Origin: Halomonas elongata DSM 2581
GTDB taxonomy: Bacteria > Pseudomonadota > Gammaproteobacteria > Pseudomonadales > Halomonadaceae
Direction of reading: 5' to 3'
Assembly: GCF_000196875.2 (NCBI RefSeq)
Contig: NC_014532.2
Location: 1,240,001-1,304,000, forward strand
DNA: 64,000 nt
Under the pieces are notes generated by a model that saw nothing but the letters and a program-made list of their open reading frames with translations, was not told where the DNA came from and made no database searches. The position numbers and the translations under genes were made by a program. Positions 38,056 to 47,670 of the stretch are shown one piece after another (positions within the stretch are counted from its first letter, which is position 1; the number at the start of each line of letters is the position of its first letter).

Positions 38056-39726
38056 ATGAACGAGCACGCCAACCCGGCCATTCTCAATGGCCCCGAGATG
38101 GAAGGCACCGGTGACTACACTTCGGTGCTGGATGTCTTTCACGCCAGCGTCGAGCGCTTCGCCGACAACATCGCCTTTAGCTGCATGGGACAGACGCTCA
38201 GCTATGCCGAGCTGGATCGCCTTTCCGGCGACTTCGCCGCCTGGCTGCAGCACGAGACGAGCCTCGAGCCCGGCGACCGTATCGCCATCCAGCTTCCCAA
38301 TACGCTGCAGTTCCCCGTGGCGGTCTTCGGCGCCCTGCGGGCCGGCCTGGTGGTGGTCAATACCAATCCCCTGTACACCGAGCGGGAAATGGCCCACCAG
38401 TTCAAGGACTCGGGGGCACGGGGCATCGTCATCCTGGCCAATATGGCCGACAAGCTGGAGCGGGTGCTGGAGCGTACCGACATCGAGCACCTGGTGGTGA
38501 CCGAGCTCGGCGATCTGCACAGTTTCCCCAAGCGTCAGTTGATCAATGCCGTGGTCAAGTACGTCAAGAAGATGGTGCCGGCCTATGGCCTGCCCCAGGC
38601 CGTGCCCTTGCGGCGTGCCCTGCGCCTCGGTGCCGGCCTGGAGCATCGCGAGGCGAGTCGGGGCGCCGACGATATCGTGGCCCTGCAGTATACCGGCGGT
38701 ACCACGGGGCTGGCCAAGGGCACCATGCTGACCCATGGCAACCTGGTGGCCAACATGCTTCAGGCGCGTCAGGCCATCGGCAAGGGCCTGCGCGAGGGCG
38801 GCGAGACCATCATCGCGCCCTTGCCCGTCTACCATATCTACACCTTCACGGTGAATTGCCTGTTCATGCTGGAGACGGGCAACCACTCGGTGCTGATCAC
38901 CAACCCCCGCGACCTGGATGCCTTCGTCAAGGAGCTGAAGTCGCTCGATTTCTCCGGATTCGTCGGTCTCAACACCCTGTTCAATGCCCTGTGCAATCGT
39001 GAGGATTTTCGTGCCCTGGACTTCTCGTCGCTGAAGCTGACCATTTCCGGCGGCATGGCCTTGACCAAGGCGGCGGCCCAGCGCTGGGAGGAGGTGACCG
39101 GCTGTGCAGTGGCGGAGGGCTATGGCCTGACCGAAACCTCGCCCATCGTCAGCTTCAATCCGATCGACGCCATTCAACTCGGCACCATCGGCAAGCCGGT
39201 AGCCGGCACTGAGGTGAAGGTGGTGGATCTCGAGGGCAACGACCTGCCCTTCGGTGAGGCCGGCGAACTCTGCGTGCGTGGCCCCCAGGTGATGAAGGGC
39301 TACTGGAATCGCGACGATGAAACCGCCAAGGCGATCGATGCCGACGGCTGGTTCCATACCGGCGATATCGCCAAACTGCAGGACGACGGCTATATCCGCA
39401 TCGTCGATCGCAAGAAGGACATGATCCTGGTGTCCGGCTTCAACGTGTATCCCAACGAGATCGAGGATGTGGTGGCCATGCATCCCGGTGTGGTGGAATC
39501 CGCCGCGGTGGGCGTGCCGGACGAGGAGAGCGGCGAGGCGATCAAGCTGTTCGTGGTGGCCAAGGACCCCGAACTCGATGCCGAGACCCTGCGCCGCTGG
39601 TGCAAGAAGGAACTCGCCGCCTACAAGGTGCCGCGCCAGGTCGTGTTCCGCGACGAACTGCCGAAGACCAACGTCGGCAAGGTGCTGCGCCGCCAGTTGC
39701 GTGACGAGGATGGCGAAAGTTCGTGA
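38056..39726 (+). CDS. fadD: Long-chain fatty acid-CoA ligase
   Basis: A 556-residue AMP-forming acyl-CoA synthetase. P-loop-like YTGGTTGLAKGTMLTHGN, the A5 motif EGYGLTETSPIV, and the A7-A8 region DGWFHTGDIAKLQDDGYIRI, then DRKKDMILVSGFNVYPNEIE, the fatty-acyl signature. It activates fatty acids at the inner membrane for beta-oxidation. Start at 38056 (GGAG upstream) rather than the GTG at 38044. Confidence 0.9.
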   Translation: MNEHANPAILNGPEMEGTGDYTSVLDVFHASVERFADNIAFSCMGQTLSYAELDRLSGDFAAWLQHETSLEPGDRIAIQLPNTLQFPVAVFGALRAGLVVVNTNPLYTEREMAHQFKDSGARGIVILANMADKLERVLERTDIEHLVVTELGDLHSFPKRQLINAVVKYVKKMVPAYGLPQAVPLRRALRLGAGLEHREASRGADDIVALQYTGGTTGLAKGTMLTHGNLVANMLQARQAIGKGLREGGETIIAPLPVYHIYTFTVNCLFMLETGNHSVLITNPRDLDAFVKELKSLDFSGFVGLNTLFNALCNREDFRALDFSSLKLTISGGMALTKAAAQRWEEVTGCAVAEGYGLTETSPIVSFNPIDAIQLGTIGKPVAGTEVKVVDLEGNDLPFGEAGELCVRGPQVMKGYWNRDDETAKAIDADGWFHTGDIAKLQDDGYIRIVDRKKDMILVSGFNVYPNEIEDVVAMHPGVVESAAVGVPDEESGEAIKLFVVAKDPELDAETLRRWCKKELAAYKVPRQVVFRDELPKTNVGKVLRRQLRDEDGESS

Positions 39727-39739
39727 GCGTTGTGGTAGT

Positions 39740-39764
39740 GGCTCCGGGGCTTGTCCCCGGGGCC
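39740..39764. terminator. GC-rich hairpin after fadD
   Basis: GGCTCCGGGG pairs with CCCCGGGGCC (one G-U) around CTTGT. No T-tract, so termination is uncertain. It fills the 150-bp fadD-hrpA gap. Confidence 0.4.
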
Positions 39765-39877
39765 GCTCGGCAGAGCCGACGGCGATAGCTCCGGGGTCGG
39801 TCCGGCTCGATTAGGCGACGCACCCGGCGGGGCGTTACAATTCTCCCGCCAACGATCACCGGAGTCATCGAGCCATC

Positions 39878-42800
39878 GTGAGTAGTAGCCCCCAGACCGA
39901 CCAAGCCGCCGACGCTTCCCGAACCGATCTCGATGCCCTGAAGGCTCTGCAGGGCGAGCTCGATGGCGTTCAGTCGCGGGATGCCCCGCGTTTGCACAAG
40001 CGCCTCGCCGGCTTGACCCGACGCATCCGCCAAGGCAAACCCGTGGATCGCGGACTTGCCGAGATACGCCGCGAGATCGAGCGGTCGCGCGGCAAGGTCG
40101 AGGCTCGCGCCGCGCGTCCGGTGCACCTGGACTATCCCGCCGAGCTGCCGGTTTCCGAACGGCGCGAGGACATCCTCGCGGCCCTGCGTGACCACCAGGT
40201 CGTGGTGGTGGCCGGCGAGACCGGTTCGGGCAAGACCACCCAGTTGCCCAAACTGTGCCTGGAGCTCGGGCTCGGTCAGCGTGGCCTCGTCGGTCATACC
40301 CAGCCGCGGCGGCTGGCGGCGCGCTCCGTGGCGACCCGCCTGGCCGAGGAGATGCAGGTGCCGCTCGGCGAGCAGGTCGGCTATCAGGTGCGCTTCACCG
40401 ACCAGACGGCGGAGGCCACCCGGGTCAAGCTGATGACCGATGGCATCCTGCTGGCCGAGACGCGCAACGACCCGGACCTGTCCCGCTACGAGGCGATCAT
40501 CATCGATGAGGCGCACGAGCGCAGCCTCAACATCGATTTCCTGCTCGGCTATCTCAAGCGCTTGCTGTCGCGCCGCCCCGATCTCAAGGTGATCATCACC
40601 TCGGCGACCATCGATGTGGAGCGTTTCGCCGCGCATTTCGCCACCGAGGATGCCGAGGGCAAGACGCGACCGGCGCCGGTGGTGGAAGTCTCCGGGCGAG
40701 CTCATCCGGTGGAGGTGCGTTATCGCCCGCTGATCCGCGACGAGGAAGACGAGGAGGACCGCACCCTTCAGGAGGGCATCCTGCACGCGGTGGAAGAGAT
40801 CGAGACCATCGAGCGCGAGAAGCGCTGGTTCCATGGGCCTCGCGACATTCTGGTGTTCCTGCCCGGCGAGCGCGAGATTCGCGAGACCGCCGATACCCTG
40901 CGCCGCGCCGATCTGCGCGACACCGAGATCCTGCCGCTCTATGCGCGGCTTTCCAATGCCGAGCAGAACCGCGTCTTCGCGCCCCACAAGGGGCGACGCA
41001 TCGTGCTGTCGACCAATGTCGCCGAGACCTCGCTCACCGTGCCGGGCATCCGCTACGTGATCGATCCGGGGCTGGTGCGCATCAGCCGTTACAGCTACCG
41101 GGCCAAGATCCAGCGCCTGCCCGTGGAGCCGATCAGCCAGGCCAGTGCCAATCAGCGCAAGGGCCGCTGCGGGCGTATCGCGGAGGGCGTGTGCATCCGT
41201 CTCTACGATGAGGAGGATTTCCTGGGGCGTCCGGAATTCACCGATCCGGAGATCCGGCGTACCAACCTGGCCTCGGTGATCCTCTCGATGCTGTCGCTCA
41301 AGCTCGGTGACATCTCGGCCTTTCCCTTCGTCGATCCACCGGACTCGCGGTTCGTCACCGACGGCTTCCGCCTGCTGTTCGAACTCGGCGCGGTGGATGG
41401 CGGGCAGCGCCTCACGCCCATGGGCAAGCGTCTGGCGCGCCTGCCCATCGATCCCCGCCTGGCGCGCATGCTGCTGGCCGGTGCCGAGCAGGGCGGCTTG
41501 CGCGAGGTGCTGATCGTGGTTTCGGCACTGGCCACCCAGGATCCTCGGGAACGGCCGGCCGACAAGCGCGAGGCCGCCGATCAGGCGCATCGGCGCTGGC
41601 AGGATGCGGATTCCGACTTCGTGGCACTGCTCAACCTCTGGAACGGCTTCGAGGCCGCCAGGGACGAGCTGTCCGGCAATCGCCTGCGCCGCTGGTGCCG
41701 CGATCACTACCTGAACTATCTGCGACTGCGGGAGTGGCACGACACCTTCCGTCAGCTTCGCCAGTTGCTGCGCGACATGGATATCGAGGTGCCGGCCAAG
41801 CCCTCGGAACCGGCCGCCATTGCCGATGACAAGGCGGATGACGAAGCCACCCGGCAGGCACGCCGCGAGAATGCCGCACGCTTACACAAGGCGCTGCTGC
41901 CGGGGCTGCTGTCGCATCTGGGCCAGTTTCTCGAGAATCGCGAATATCTGGGCGCGCGCAACCGCAAGTTCATGATTCACCCCGGCTCGGGGCTGGCGAA
42001 GAAGACGCCCAAGTGGCTGATGGCCTTCGAGCTGGTCGAGACCTCGCGACTGTTTGCCCGCACCGTGGCACGCATCGATCCGCAATGGATCGAGCCCGCG
42101 GCCGAGCATCTGGTCAAGCGCAGCTACAGCGAGCCGCACTGGGAGATGAAGCGCGCCCAGGTGGTGGCTTTCGAGCAGGTGACCCTGTTCGGCCTGCCGA
42201 TCGTTGCGCGTCGGCGAGTCCATTACGGCCCCATTGCGCCGCAGGAATCCCGGGAGCTGTTCATTCGCCGGGCGCTGGTCGAGGGCGAGTTCAAGACGCG
42301 CGGCGAGTTCTTTGAGCATAACCGGGCGCTGATCGAAGAGGTCGAGGACCTCGAGGACCGGGCCCGCAAGCGTGACATCCTGGTCGACGAAGAGGCGCTG
42401 TTCGACTTCTACGATGCGCGGATTCCCGAGGATGTCGTCAACGGCAAGGGGTTCGAGGCCTGGCGCAAGAAGGCCGAGCGCGACGATCCCGATATCCTCA
42501 AGTTCGATCGCCAGGCGCTGTTCGCCCGTCAGGCCGAGGAAGTCACCGAGGCGGACTACCCCGACGAACTCTCGCTGGGTGGGGTGCGTTATCCGCTGAG
42601 CTATCATTTCGCGCCCGGCGCCGAGGACGACGGCGTGACGCTGACCGTGCCGGCGGCCATGCTGCCGCAGTTGCCCGCGGGGCGTCTGGAGTGGCTGGTA
42701 CCGGGACTGCTGCGCGAGAAGTGCATCAGCCTGCTCAAGTCTCTGCCCAAGGCCATGCGCCGCCAGGTGGTGCCGATTCCGGACTGGGTGGACGCCGCCC

Positions 42801-43915
42801 TGCAGACCATGACCCCGGACGATATGCCGCTCACCGAGGCGCTGGGGGAATTCCTGCGCCGCAAGACCGGCGCGCGTCCGCATCCCGACGACTGGCGGCT
42901 CGATCAGCTCGAGCCCCATCTGGTCATGAACCTGCGGGTGGTCGATCATGAAGGGCGGGAGCTCGGACAGGGGCGCGATGTCCGCGAGCTCGAGCGACGC
43001 TTCGAAGAAGCGGCGGGGCAGGGCGCCCAGGCACTGGCAGAACAGACCAGCGAAGGACGCGCGCTCGATAGCCTGCCGGAGACGGCGCTTCCCGAATCCC
43101 GGGTGACCACCCAGGCGGGCATCCGCGTCGAGGCCTTCCCGGCGGTGGTGCCGCGCGGCGATGCTCTGGACGTCGAACTCTTCGATCATCCCGACAAGGC
43201 ACGGGAAGCGCATCGTCGGGGCGTGGTGTGGGCCGCCATGGCACGCCTGCCCGATCAGGCCAGGGCCATCGAGCGTCTTGGCGGCATGAAAACCTGCGCC
43301 TTGCTGTTCACCAAGGTCGGCAGCAAGCGCCAGCTCAGCGACGATGTCGTGGCGGCGGCCTTCCGCCAGGTCGTGGCGGTGGACCCGCTGCCACGCTCGG
43401 CGGATGAGCTCGAGCAGCGGCTGTCGGCTTGCCGTGCAGATCTGGTGCCGAAGGCGGAGGCGTTGCTGGCCACCCTGGAACGAGCCCTCGAGGGGCACCT
43501 GGCGGTGACCAAGGCGTTGAAGGGTAATCTCAACCTGTCTCTGGCGCTGGTTTACAGTGATTTAAAAGCACAAATGCAGCGTCTGGTGCATCCTGGCTTT
43601 GTCAGCGAGGCGGGCGAGTGGCTAGAGGAGTATCCTCGTTACATGGAAGCCGCGCGGATTCGCCTGGAGAAGGCACCGCGGGAACGCATGCGCGATCAGA
43701 TGCACATGCAGGAGATACAGGATTTCGAGGCGCGCCTGGCCGCGCGACGCGAGAGCGAGCGACGCGGCGAGGTGGAAGACCCGGCACTGGTCGAGTTCGG
43801 CTGGTGGATCGAGGAATTGCGGGTCTCGCTGTTTGCCCAGCAACTGGGCACCAGAATGCCGGTGTCGGCCAAGCGCCTTGAAAAGCGCTGGGCGGAGATC
43901 ACCGGACGCGGCTGA
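39878..43915 (+). CDS. hrpA: DEAH-box RNA helicase HrpA
   Basis: A 1345-residue HrpA, close to the E. coli length (1300). Walker A GETGSGKTTQLPK near residue 112, DEAH in IIIDEAHERSLN near 209, SAT motif ITSATIDVERFA, and the HrpA-type C-terminal half with FEARLAARRESER. HrpA helps rescue stalled ribosomes and process mRNA. The first possible start is GTG 39878 with GGAG 14 nt upstream, an unusually long spacing. Large antisense ORFs across it are shadows. Confidence 0.93.
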   Translation: MSSSPQTDQAADASRTDLDALKALQGELDGVQSRDAPRLHKRLAGLTRRIRQGKPVDRGLAEIRREIERSRGKVEARAARPVHLDYPAELPVSERREDILAALRDHQVVVVAGETGSGKTTQLPKLCLELGLGQRGLVGHTQPRRLAARSVATRLAEEMQVPLGEQVGYQVRFTDQTAEATRVKLMTDGILLAETRNDPDLSRYEAIIIDEAHERSLNIDFLLGYLKRLLSRRPDLKVIITSATIDVERFAAHFATEDAEGKTRPAPVVEVSGRAHPVEVRYRPLIRDEEDEEDRTLQEGILHAVEEIETIEREKRWFHGPRDILVFLPGEREIRETADTLRRADLRDTEILPLYARLSNAEQNRVFAPHKGRRIVLSTNVAETSLTVPGIRYVIDPGLVRISRYSYRAKIQRLPVEPISQASANQRKGRCGRIAEGVCIRLYDEEDFLGRPEFTDPEIRRTNLASVILSMLSLKLGDISAFPFVDPPDSRFVTDGFRLLFELGAVDGGQRLTPMGKRLARLPIDPRLARMLLAGAEQGGLREVLIVVSALATQDPRERPADKREAADQAHRRWQDADSDFVALLNLWNGFEAARDELSGNRLRRWCRDHYLNYLRLREWHDTFRQLRQLLRDMDIEVPAKPSEPAAIADDKADDEATRQARRENAARLHKALLPGLLSHLGQFLENREYLGARNRKFMIHPGSGLAKKTPKWLMAFELVETSRLFARTVARIDPQWIEPAAEHLVKRSYSEPHWEMKRAQVVAFEQVTLFGLPIVARRRVHYGPIAPQESRELFIRRALVEGEFKTRGEFFEHNRALIEEVEDLEDRARKRDILVDEEALFDFYDARIPEDVVNGKGFEAWRKKAERDDPDILKFDRQALFARQAEEVTEADYPDELSLGGVRYPLSYHFAPGAEDDGVTLTVPAAMLPQLPAGRLEWLVPGLLREKCISLLKSLPKAMRRQVVPIPDWVDAALQTMTPDDMPLTEALGEFLRRKTGARPHPDDWRLDQLEPHLVMNLRVVDHEGRELGQGRDVRELERRFEEAAGQGAQALAEQTSEGRALDSLPETALPESRVTTQAGIRVEAFPAVVPRGDALDVELFDHPDKAREAHRRGVVWAAMARLPDQARAIERLGGMKTCALLFTKVGSKRQLSDDVVAAAFRQVVAVDPLPRSADELEQRLSACRADLVPKAEALLATLERALEGHLAVTKALKGNLNLSLALVYSDLKAQMQRLVHPGFVSEAGEWLEEYPRYMEAARIRLEKAPRERMRDQMHMQEIQDFEARLAARRESERRGEVEDPALVEFGWWIEELRVSLFAQQLGTRMPVSAKRLEKRWAEITGRG

Positions 43916-43949
43916 GGCGCGGCCATGAGCCGCAGAAAGGGAGAATTGC

Positions 43950-45071
43950 ATGACCCGAGTGGTGATCACCGGCACGGGGCTCTTCACACCGGCACAGGCG
44001 ATCGACAACGCCGCCCTGGTGAAGACCTTCAACACCTGGGTGGAAGCCGAAAATGCCCGTTGGGCCGAGGCCATCGCCGCGGGCGAGCGGGAGCCGCTGC
44101 AGCCGTCCAGCGAGGACTTCATCGTCAAGGCCTCGGGCATTCACAGTCGCTATGTGCTGGATGCCGAGGGTATCCTCGACCCCGAACGGATGCGGCCGAA
44201 CCTGCCGGCGCGTGACGACGATGCGCTTTCCATCCAGGCCGAGATGGGCGTTGCCGCGGCCAACGAGGCCCTGCAGGCCGCCAAGGTGGCGGCTGCCGAT
44301 ATCGACCTGGTGATCGTCGGCTGCTCCAACCTGGAGCGTGCCTATCCGGCCGTGGCGGTGGAGCTACAGGCTGCACTGGGTGCCGGTGGCCATGCCTACG
44401 ACATGAACGTGGCCTGTTCGTCGGCCACCTTCGCCATCGATGCCGCAACCAATGCCATTCGCGCCGGCTCGGCCAGCCGCGTGCTGGTGGTCAGCCCCGA
44501 GATCTGCTCGGCGCACCTCAACTTTCGCGACCGTGACAGTCACTTCATCTTTGGCGACGCCTGTACGGCCATCGTGCTGGAAGACGAGGCCCTGGCCACC
44601 GCCGAATCCCGCTTCGAGGTGCTCGGCACGCGACTGGTGACGCGTTTTTCCAATGCCATTCGCAATAACGCGGGCTTTCTCAATCGGGTCACCGACAGCG
44701 ATCCGCTGGGCGCCGACAAGCTGTTCGTCCAGGAAGGGCGGCGAGTGTTCAAGGAAGTCTGCCCGCTGGTCGCGGCCTTGATCGGCGAGCACCTGGCGAG
44801 CCTTTCGCTGGGCGGTGACGATCTGTCGCGCCTGTGGCTGCACCAGGCCAACCGCCACATGAACGACCTGATCGCGCGTCGCGTGCTGGGGCGGGATCCT
44901 ACGCCGGAAGAGGCACCGATCATTCTCGACCGCTATGCCAACACCAGCTCGGCCGGTTCCATCATCGCCTTTCACCTGCATCGCGGTGACCTGGCGGCGG
45001 GAGCCCTGGGGGTGGTGTGTTCCTTCGGCGCGGGCTACAGTGCCGGCAATGTCGTGGTGCGTCGCTGCTGA
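43950..45071 (+). CDS. KAS III-like beta-ketoacyl-ACP synthase (FabH-like)
   Basis: A 373-residue thiolase-fold condensing enzyme. The Cys-His-Asn triad is in MNVACSSATFAID, WLHQANRHMNDL and YANTSSAGSIIA. It is longer than E. coli FabH (317) with an insertion early in the chain (FNTWVEAENARWAEAIAAGE). The form matches the Pseudomonas FabH-like enzyme that condenses octanoyl-CoA with malonyl-ACP, feeding beta-oxidation products into fatty-acid synthesis. The nearby fadD fits. AAAGGGAG precedes the ATG. Confidence 0.82.
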   Translation: MTRVVITGTGLFTPAQAIDNAALVKTFNTWVEAENARWAEAIAAGEREPLQPSSEDFIVKASGIHSRYVLDAEGILDPERMRPNLPARDDDALSIQAEMGVAAANEALQAAKVAAADIDLVIVGCSNLERAYPAVAVELQAALGAGGHAYDMNVACSSATFAIDAATNAIRAGSASRVLVVSPEICSAHLNFRDRDSHFIFGDACTAIVLEDEALATAESRFEVLGTRLVTRFSNAIRNNAGFLNRVTDSDPLGADKLFVQEGRRVFKEVCPLVAALIGEHLASLSLGGDDLSRLWLHQANRHMNDLIARRVLGRDPTPEEAPIILDRYANTSSAGSIIAFHLHRGDLAAGALGVVCSFGAGYSAGNVVVRRC

Positions 45072-45115
45072 CTGCAAGGGATATAGACATGATGTGTAGG
45101 GAGACCGCAGAGTCA

Positions 45116-45895
45116 ATGAATCGACCATCCACGCAATCCGTTCCGGGTCTTGGGCGAGTCCTGCTGGCGGGGCTGGCGCTCGCCGCGCTGTCCGGTTGTG
45201 CCACGACATCGGGCGGTACCGAGGCGAATCCCGAAGACCCCTGGGAGGGCTTTAACCGTGGTGTCTTCGCCTTCAACGACACGCTCGACCGCTATGCCCT
45301 GAAACCGGTAGCGCAGGGTTATCACTTCGTGACACCGGACCCGGTGGAGACCGGCGTGGGCAATTTCTTCTCGAACCTCGGCGAGATTCGCACCACGCTC
45401 AACAGCCTGTTGCAGGGCAAGGGCGCCAATGCCGGCGCCTCCACGGGACGTTTCCTGATCAACTCCACCGTGGGCGTGCTCGGGATCTTCGATGTGGCGT
45501 CACACATGGACCTGACGGCCCGGGAGGAGGATTTCGGGCAGACCCTGGCTGTCTGGGGGGTGGATTCCGGGCCTTACCTGGTGCTGCCCTTCCTGGGGCC
45601 GAGCACCGTGCGTGACACCGGTGGCCTGCCGGTGGATTTCTACACCTATCCGGTGACCTATGTCGAGGACGATACGGTGCGCTACTCGCTGACCGGGTTG
45701 CGGCTCGTCGATACCCGGGCGGGACTGCTCGACCAGGAAGACCTGATCCGCGGCGATCGCTACAGCTTCATCCGCGACACCTGGCTGCAGCGCCGACGCT
45801 TCGAGGTCAGCGATGGAGAACTGGGGGAGGACCCCTTCGCCAGCGATGGTTTCGATCTGGAAGGCACCGACTTCGACGATGCCTTCGCCGAATGA
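45116..45895 (+). CDS. mlaA: MlaA/VacJ outer-membrane lipoprotein
   Basis: A 259-residue lipoprotein. Signal peptide with lipobox LSGC (Cys 28). Family motifs: DPWEGFNRGVFAFNDTLDRY, FFSNLGEIRTTLNSLLQGKG, GRFLINSTVGVLGIFDVA, and DFGQTLAVWGVDSGPYLVLP. MlaA takes mislocalised phospholipids from the outer membrane outer leaflet and passes them to MlaC. Start at 45116; in-frame ATGs at 45089/45092 would lengthen the signal peptide. Confidence 0.9.
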   Translation: MNRPSTQSVPGLGRVLLAGLALAALSGCATTSGGTEANPEDPWEGFNRGVFAFNDTLDRYALKPVAQGYHFVTPDPVETGVGNFFSNLGEIRTTLNSLLQGKGANAGASTGRFLINSTVGVLGIFDVASHMDLTAREEDFGQTLAVWGVDSGPYLVLPFLGPSTVRDTGGLPVDFYTYPVTYVEDDTVRYSLTGLRLVDTRAGLLDQEDLIRGDRYSFIRDTWLQRRRFEVSDGELGEDPFASDGFDLEGTDFDDAFAE

Positions 45896-45907
45896 GGCGA
45901 TGACGGA

Positions 45908-47101
45908 ATGCCGAGCGACAATCAGTTGATCGGAGTGGTCGATGTGCCGGGCGAGCAGCGCGATGCCCTGGCCGAAACCATCGCCAGGGACGGCCTGGCG
46001 GTGTTTGCGGTGGAGAGTGTCGAGCAATTGCCCGATGAGACCGCACTGGTGGTGGCGCACTCGCGTGCGGTGCCGCCGGAGGAATGGCCCGAGTTGTGCC
46101 GGCGATTGCCGACGCTGGTGGTCAGCGATGATCGACAGAACGACGAATTGATTTCGGCAGTGGATGCCGGCCTGGTGGATTATGTCGTCGATCCGCTGCG
46201 GCATGGCCATCTGTTGCGGCGGATGATTCGCCGGGTCATCGAGATCAATCGGCTGGCCGAGGAGCGAGAGCAGGATCGACAGCGGCTGGCCGAGCTCAAC
46301 GAGCATCTCGAGACCCACCTGGCCATGCTGCGGCTCGATCAGCAGGCCGGCGGGCAGATCCAGCGCAAGCTGCTGCCGCCGCGCCCGCAGCGCTCGGGCA
46401 GTGTCCGCTGCGACTACTGGCTTGCGCCTTCCTTGTATCTCTCCGGGGATTTCCTGGATTTCCAGCACTACGACGACCGCTACACGCTGTTCTACTTCGC
46501 CGATGTCTCGGGGCATGGCGCCTCGTCGGCTTTCGTGACCGTGTTGCTCAAGTACCTGTTCAACCGCTGGCAGAATGAATGGGATGGTCGCGACCCCGAG
46601 GCTCTCGGACCGCGCTGGCTGGCGGCGCTCAACCGGGAGTTGCTCGATACCGGCATCGGCAAGCATGCGACGCTGTTCGTCGGGGTGATTGACCGTGAGC
46701 GTCGCTATCTGCACTATTCGCTCGGCGCGCAGCTTCCCATGCCCGTGCTGGTTGCCGGTGGCGATGTCTCGCTGCTGGCCGGCGAGGGCATGCCGGTAGG
46801 GCTTTTCCCGGATGTCGAATATCCTCGCCTGGGATGTCCACTGCCCGAACATTTCAGGCTATGGTTATGCTCCGATGGCATCCTGGAGTGCCTGCCGGGC
46901 GAGACGCTCAACGACAGGTTGGGAGAACTCGAGCGTCGCGCACTGGCCAACGAGACCCTGAACGGACTCAAGGAAGGGCTTGCGTTGGGCAAGGTGGCGG
47001 AGGACGATGGAGATATCGCCGCGGATGCGTCCGAACACGACGAGCTGCCCGACGACCTGACGATCATGATGTTGAGCGGATTTGGCGATGATGATTCATG
47101 A
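45908..47101 (+). CDS. PP2C-type phosphatase with pseudo-receiver (HsbR-like)
   Basis: A 397-residue protein. Residues 1-120 form a receiver-like domain lacking the phospho-Asp (the strand reads LVVAHSRAV), then a coiled coil (about 120-150), then a SpoIIE-type PP2C domain (LSGDFLDFQHYDDRYTLFYF, ADVSGHGASSAF, LWLCSDGILECLPG, DDLTIMML) with its metal-binding Asp residues. It should dephosphorylate the STAS protein coded next, as HsbR does for HsbA in Pseudomonas. Overlaps that gene by 14 bp. Confidence 0.85.
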   Translation: MPSDNQLIGVVDVPGEQRDALAETIARDGLAVFAVESVEQLPDETALVVAHSRAVPPEEWPELCRRLPTLVVSDDRQNDELISAVDAGLVDYVVDPLRHGHLLRRMIRRVIEINRLAEEREQDRQRLAELNEHLETHLAMLRLDQQAGGQIQRKLLPPRPQRSGSVRCDYWLAPSLYLSGDFLDFQHYDDRYTLFYFADVSGHGASSAFVTVLLKYLFNRWQNEWDGRDPEALGPRWLAALNRELLDTGIGKHATLFVGVIDRERRYLHYSLGAQLPMPVLVAGGDVSLLAGEGMPVGLFPDVEYPRLGCPLPEHFRLWLCSDGILECLPGETLNDRLGELERRALANETLNGLKEGLALGKVAEDDGDIAADASEHDELPDDLTIMMLSGFGDDDS

Positions 47102-47597
47102 AGGCCGCATTCAGGCGGCGTTCGATTCTGGTGTCTTCGTGCTCAAGCTGTGTGGCGATGTGCGCCTGACGCTGTGTGCGACCCTTGATCAACAGGCTCA
47201 GCAATTGGCCGATACGCCGGGACTCGAGGCGGTCATGGTCGATCTGCGCGAGGCTTCCAATGTCGATTCCACCGCCCTTGGCTTTCTGGCCAAGGTCGCC
47301 ATGGCGCTGCGTGGGCGACTCGAGCAGGCGCCCACCATCGTCGTCGACAACCCCGATGTGCGGCGCATGCTCGATGTCATGGGCTTTGCCAGCTACTACA
47401 CGCTGGTCGAGTCGCCGATCACCGAGCCCCACGAGTTGCATGACCTGACCGAGGTGCCCGCCGATGAGGCGGATACGCGTCAGCGCGTGCTCGAGGCCCA
47501 CCGTATCCTGATGCGCATGAGCGAGCACAATCGCGAGCAGTTCCAGCCCCTGGTGGAGATGCTCGAGACGCAGGGCGTTCCCTCCGAACACCGCTGA
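47088..47597 (+). CDS. STAS-domain anti-sigma factor antagonist (HsbA-like)
   Basis: A 169-residue protein. STAS domain with the phosphorylation site in DLREASNVDSTALGFLAKVA (Ser of DST), followed by a helical C-terminal extension (QRVLEAHRILMRMSEHNREQ). It is the likely substrate of the upstream PP2C phosphatase. Start at 47088 or 47091; a TTG at 47082 is also in frame. In Pseudomonas the pair acts on FlgM and surface behaviour. Confidence 0.83.
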   Translation: MMIHEGRIQAAFDSGVFVLKLCGDVRLTLCATLDQQAQQLADTPGLEAVMVDLREASNVDSTALGFLAKVAMALRGRLEQAPTIVVDNPDVRRMLDVMGFASYYTLVESPITEPHELHDLTEVPADEADTRQRVLEAHRILMRMSEHNREQFQPLVEMLETQGVPSEHR

Positions 47598-47670
47598 AGC
47601 TGCCCTGCAGTCGGCCCAGGGAATGGCCGATGCGCCCCGCTGCCTCCATGGGACGCATCGACGCTCTATC

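Noticed and set aside
39542..41740. 732-codon minus-strand ORF across hrpA
   Set aside because: Antisense shadow of high-GC coding sequence; low-complexity His/Gly/Leu composition, no motifs, and the plus strand encodes intact HrpA.
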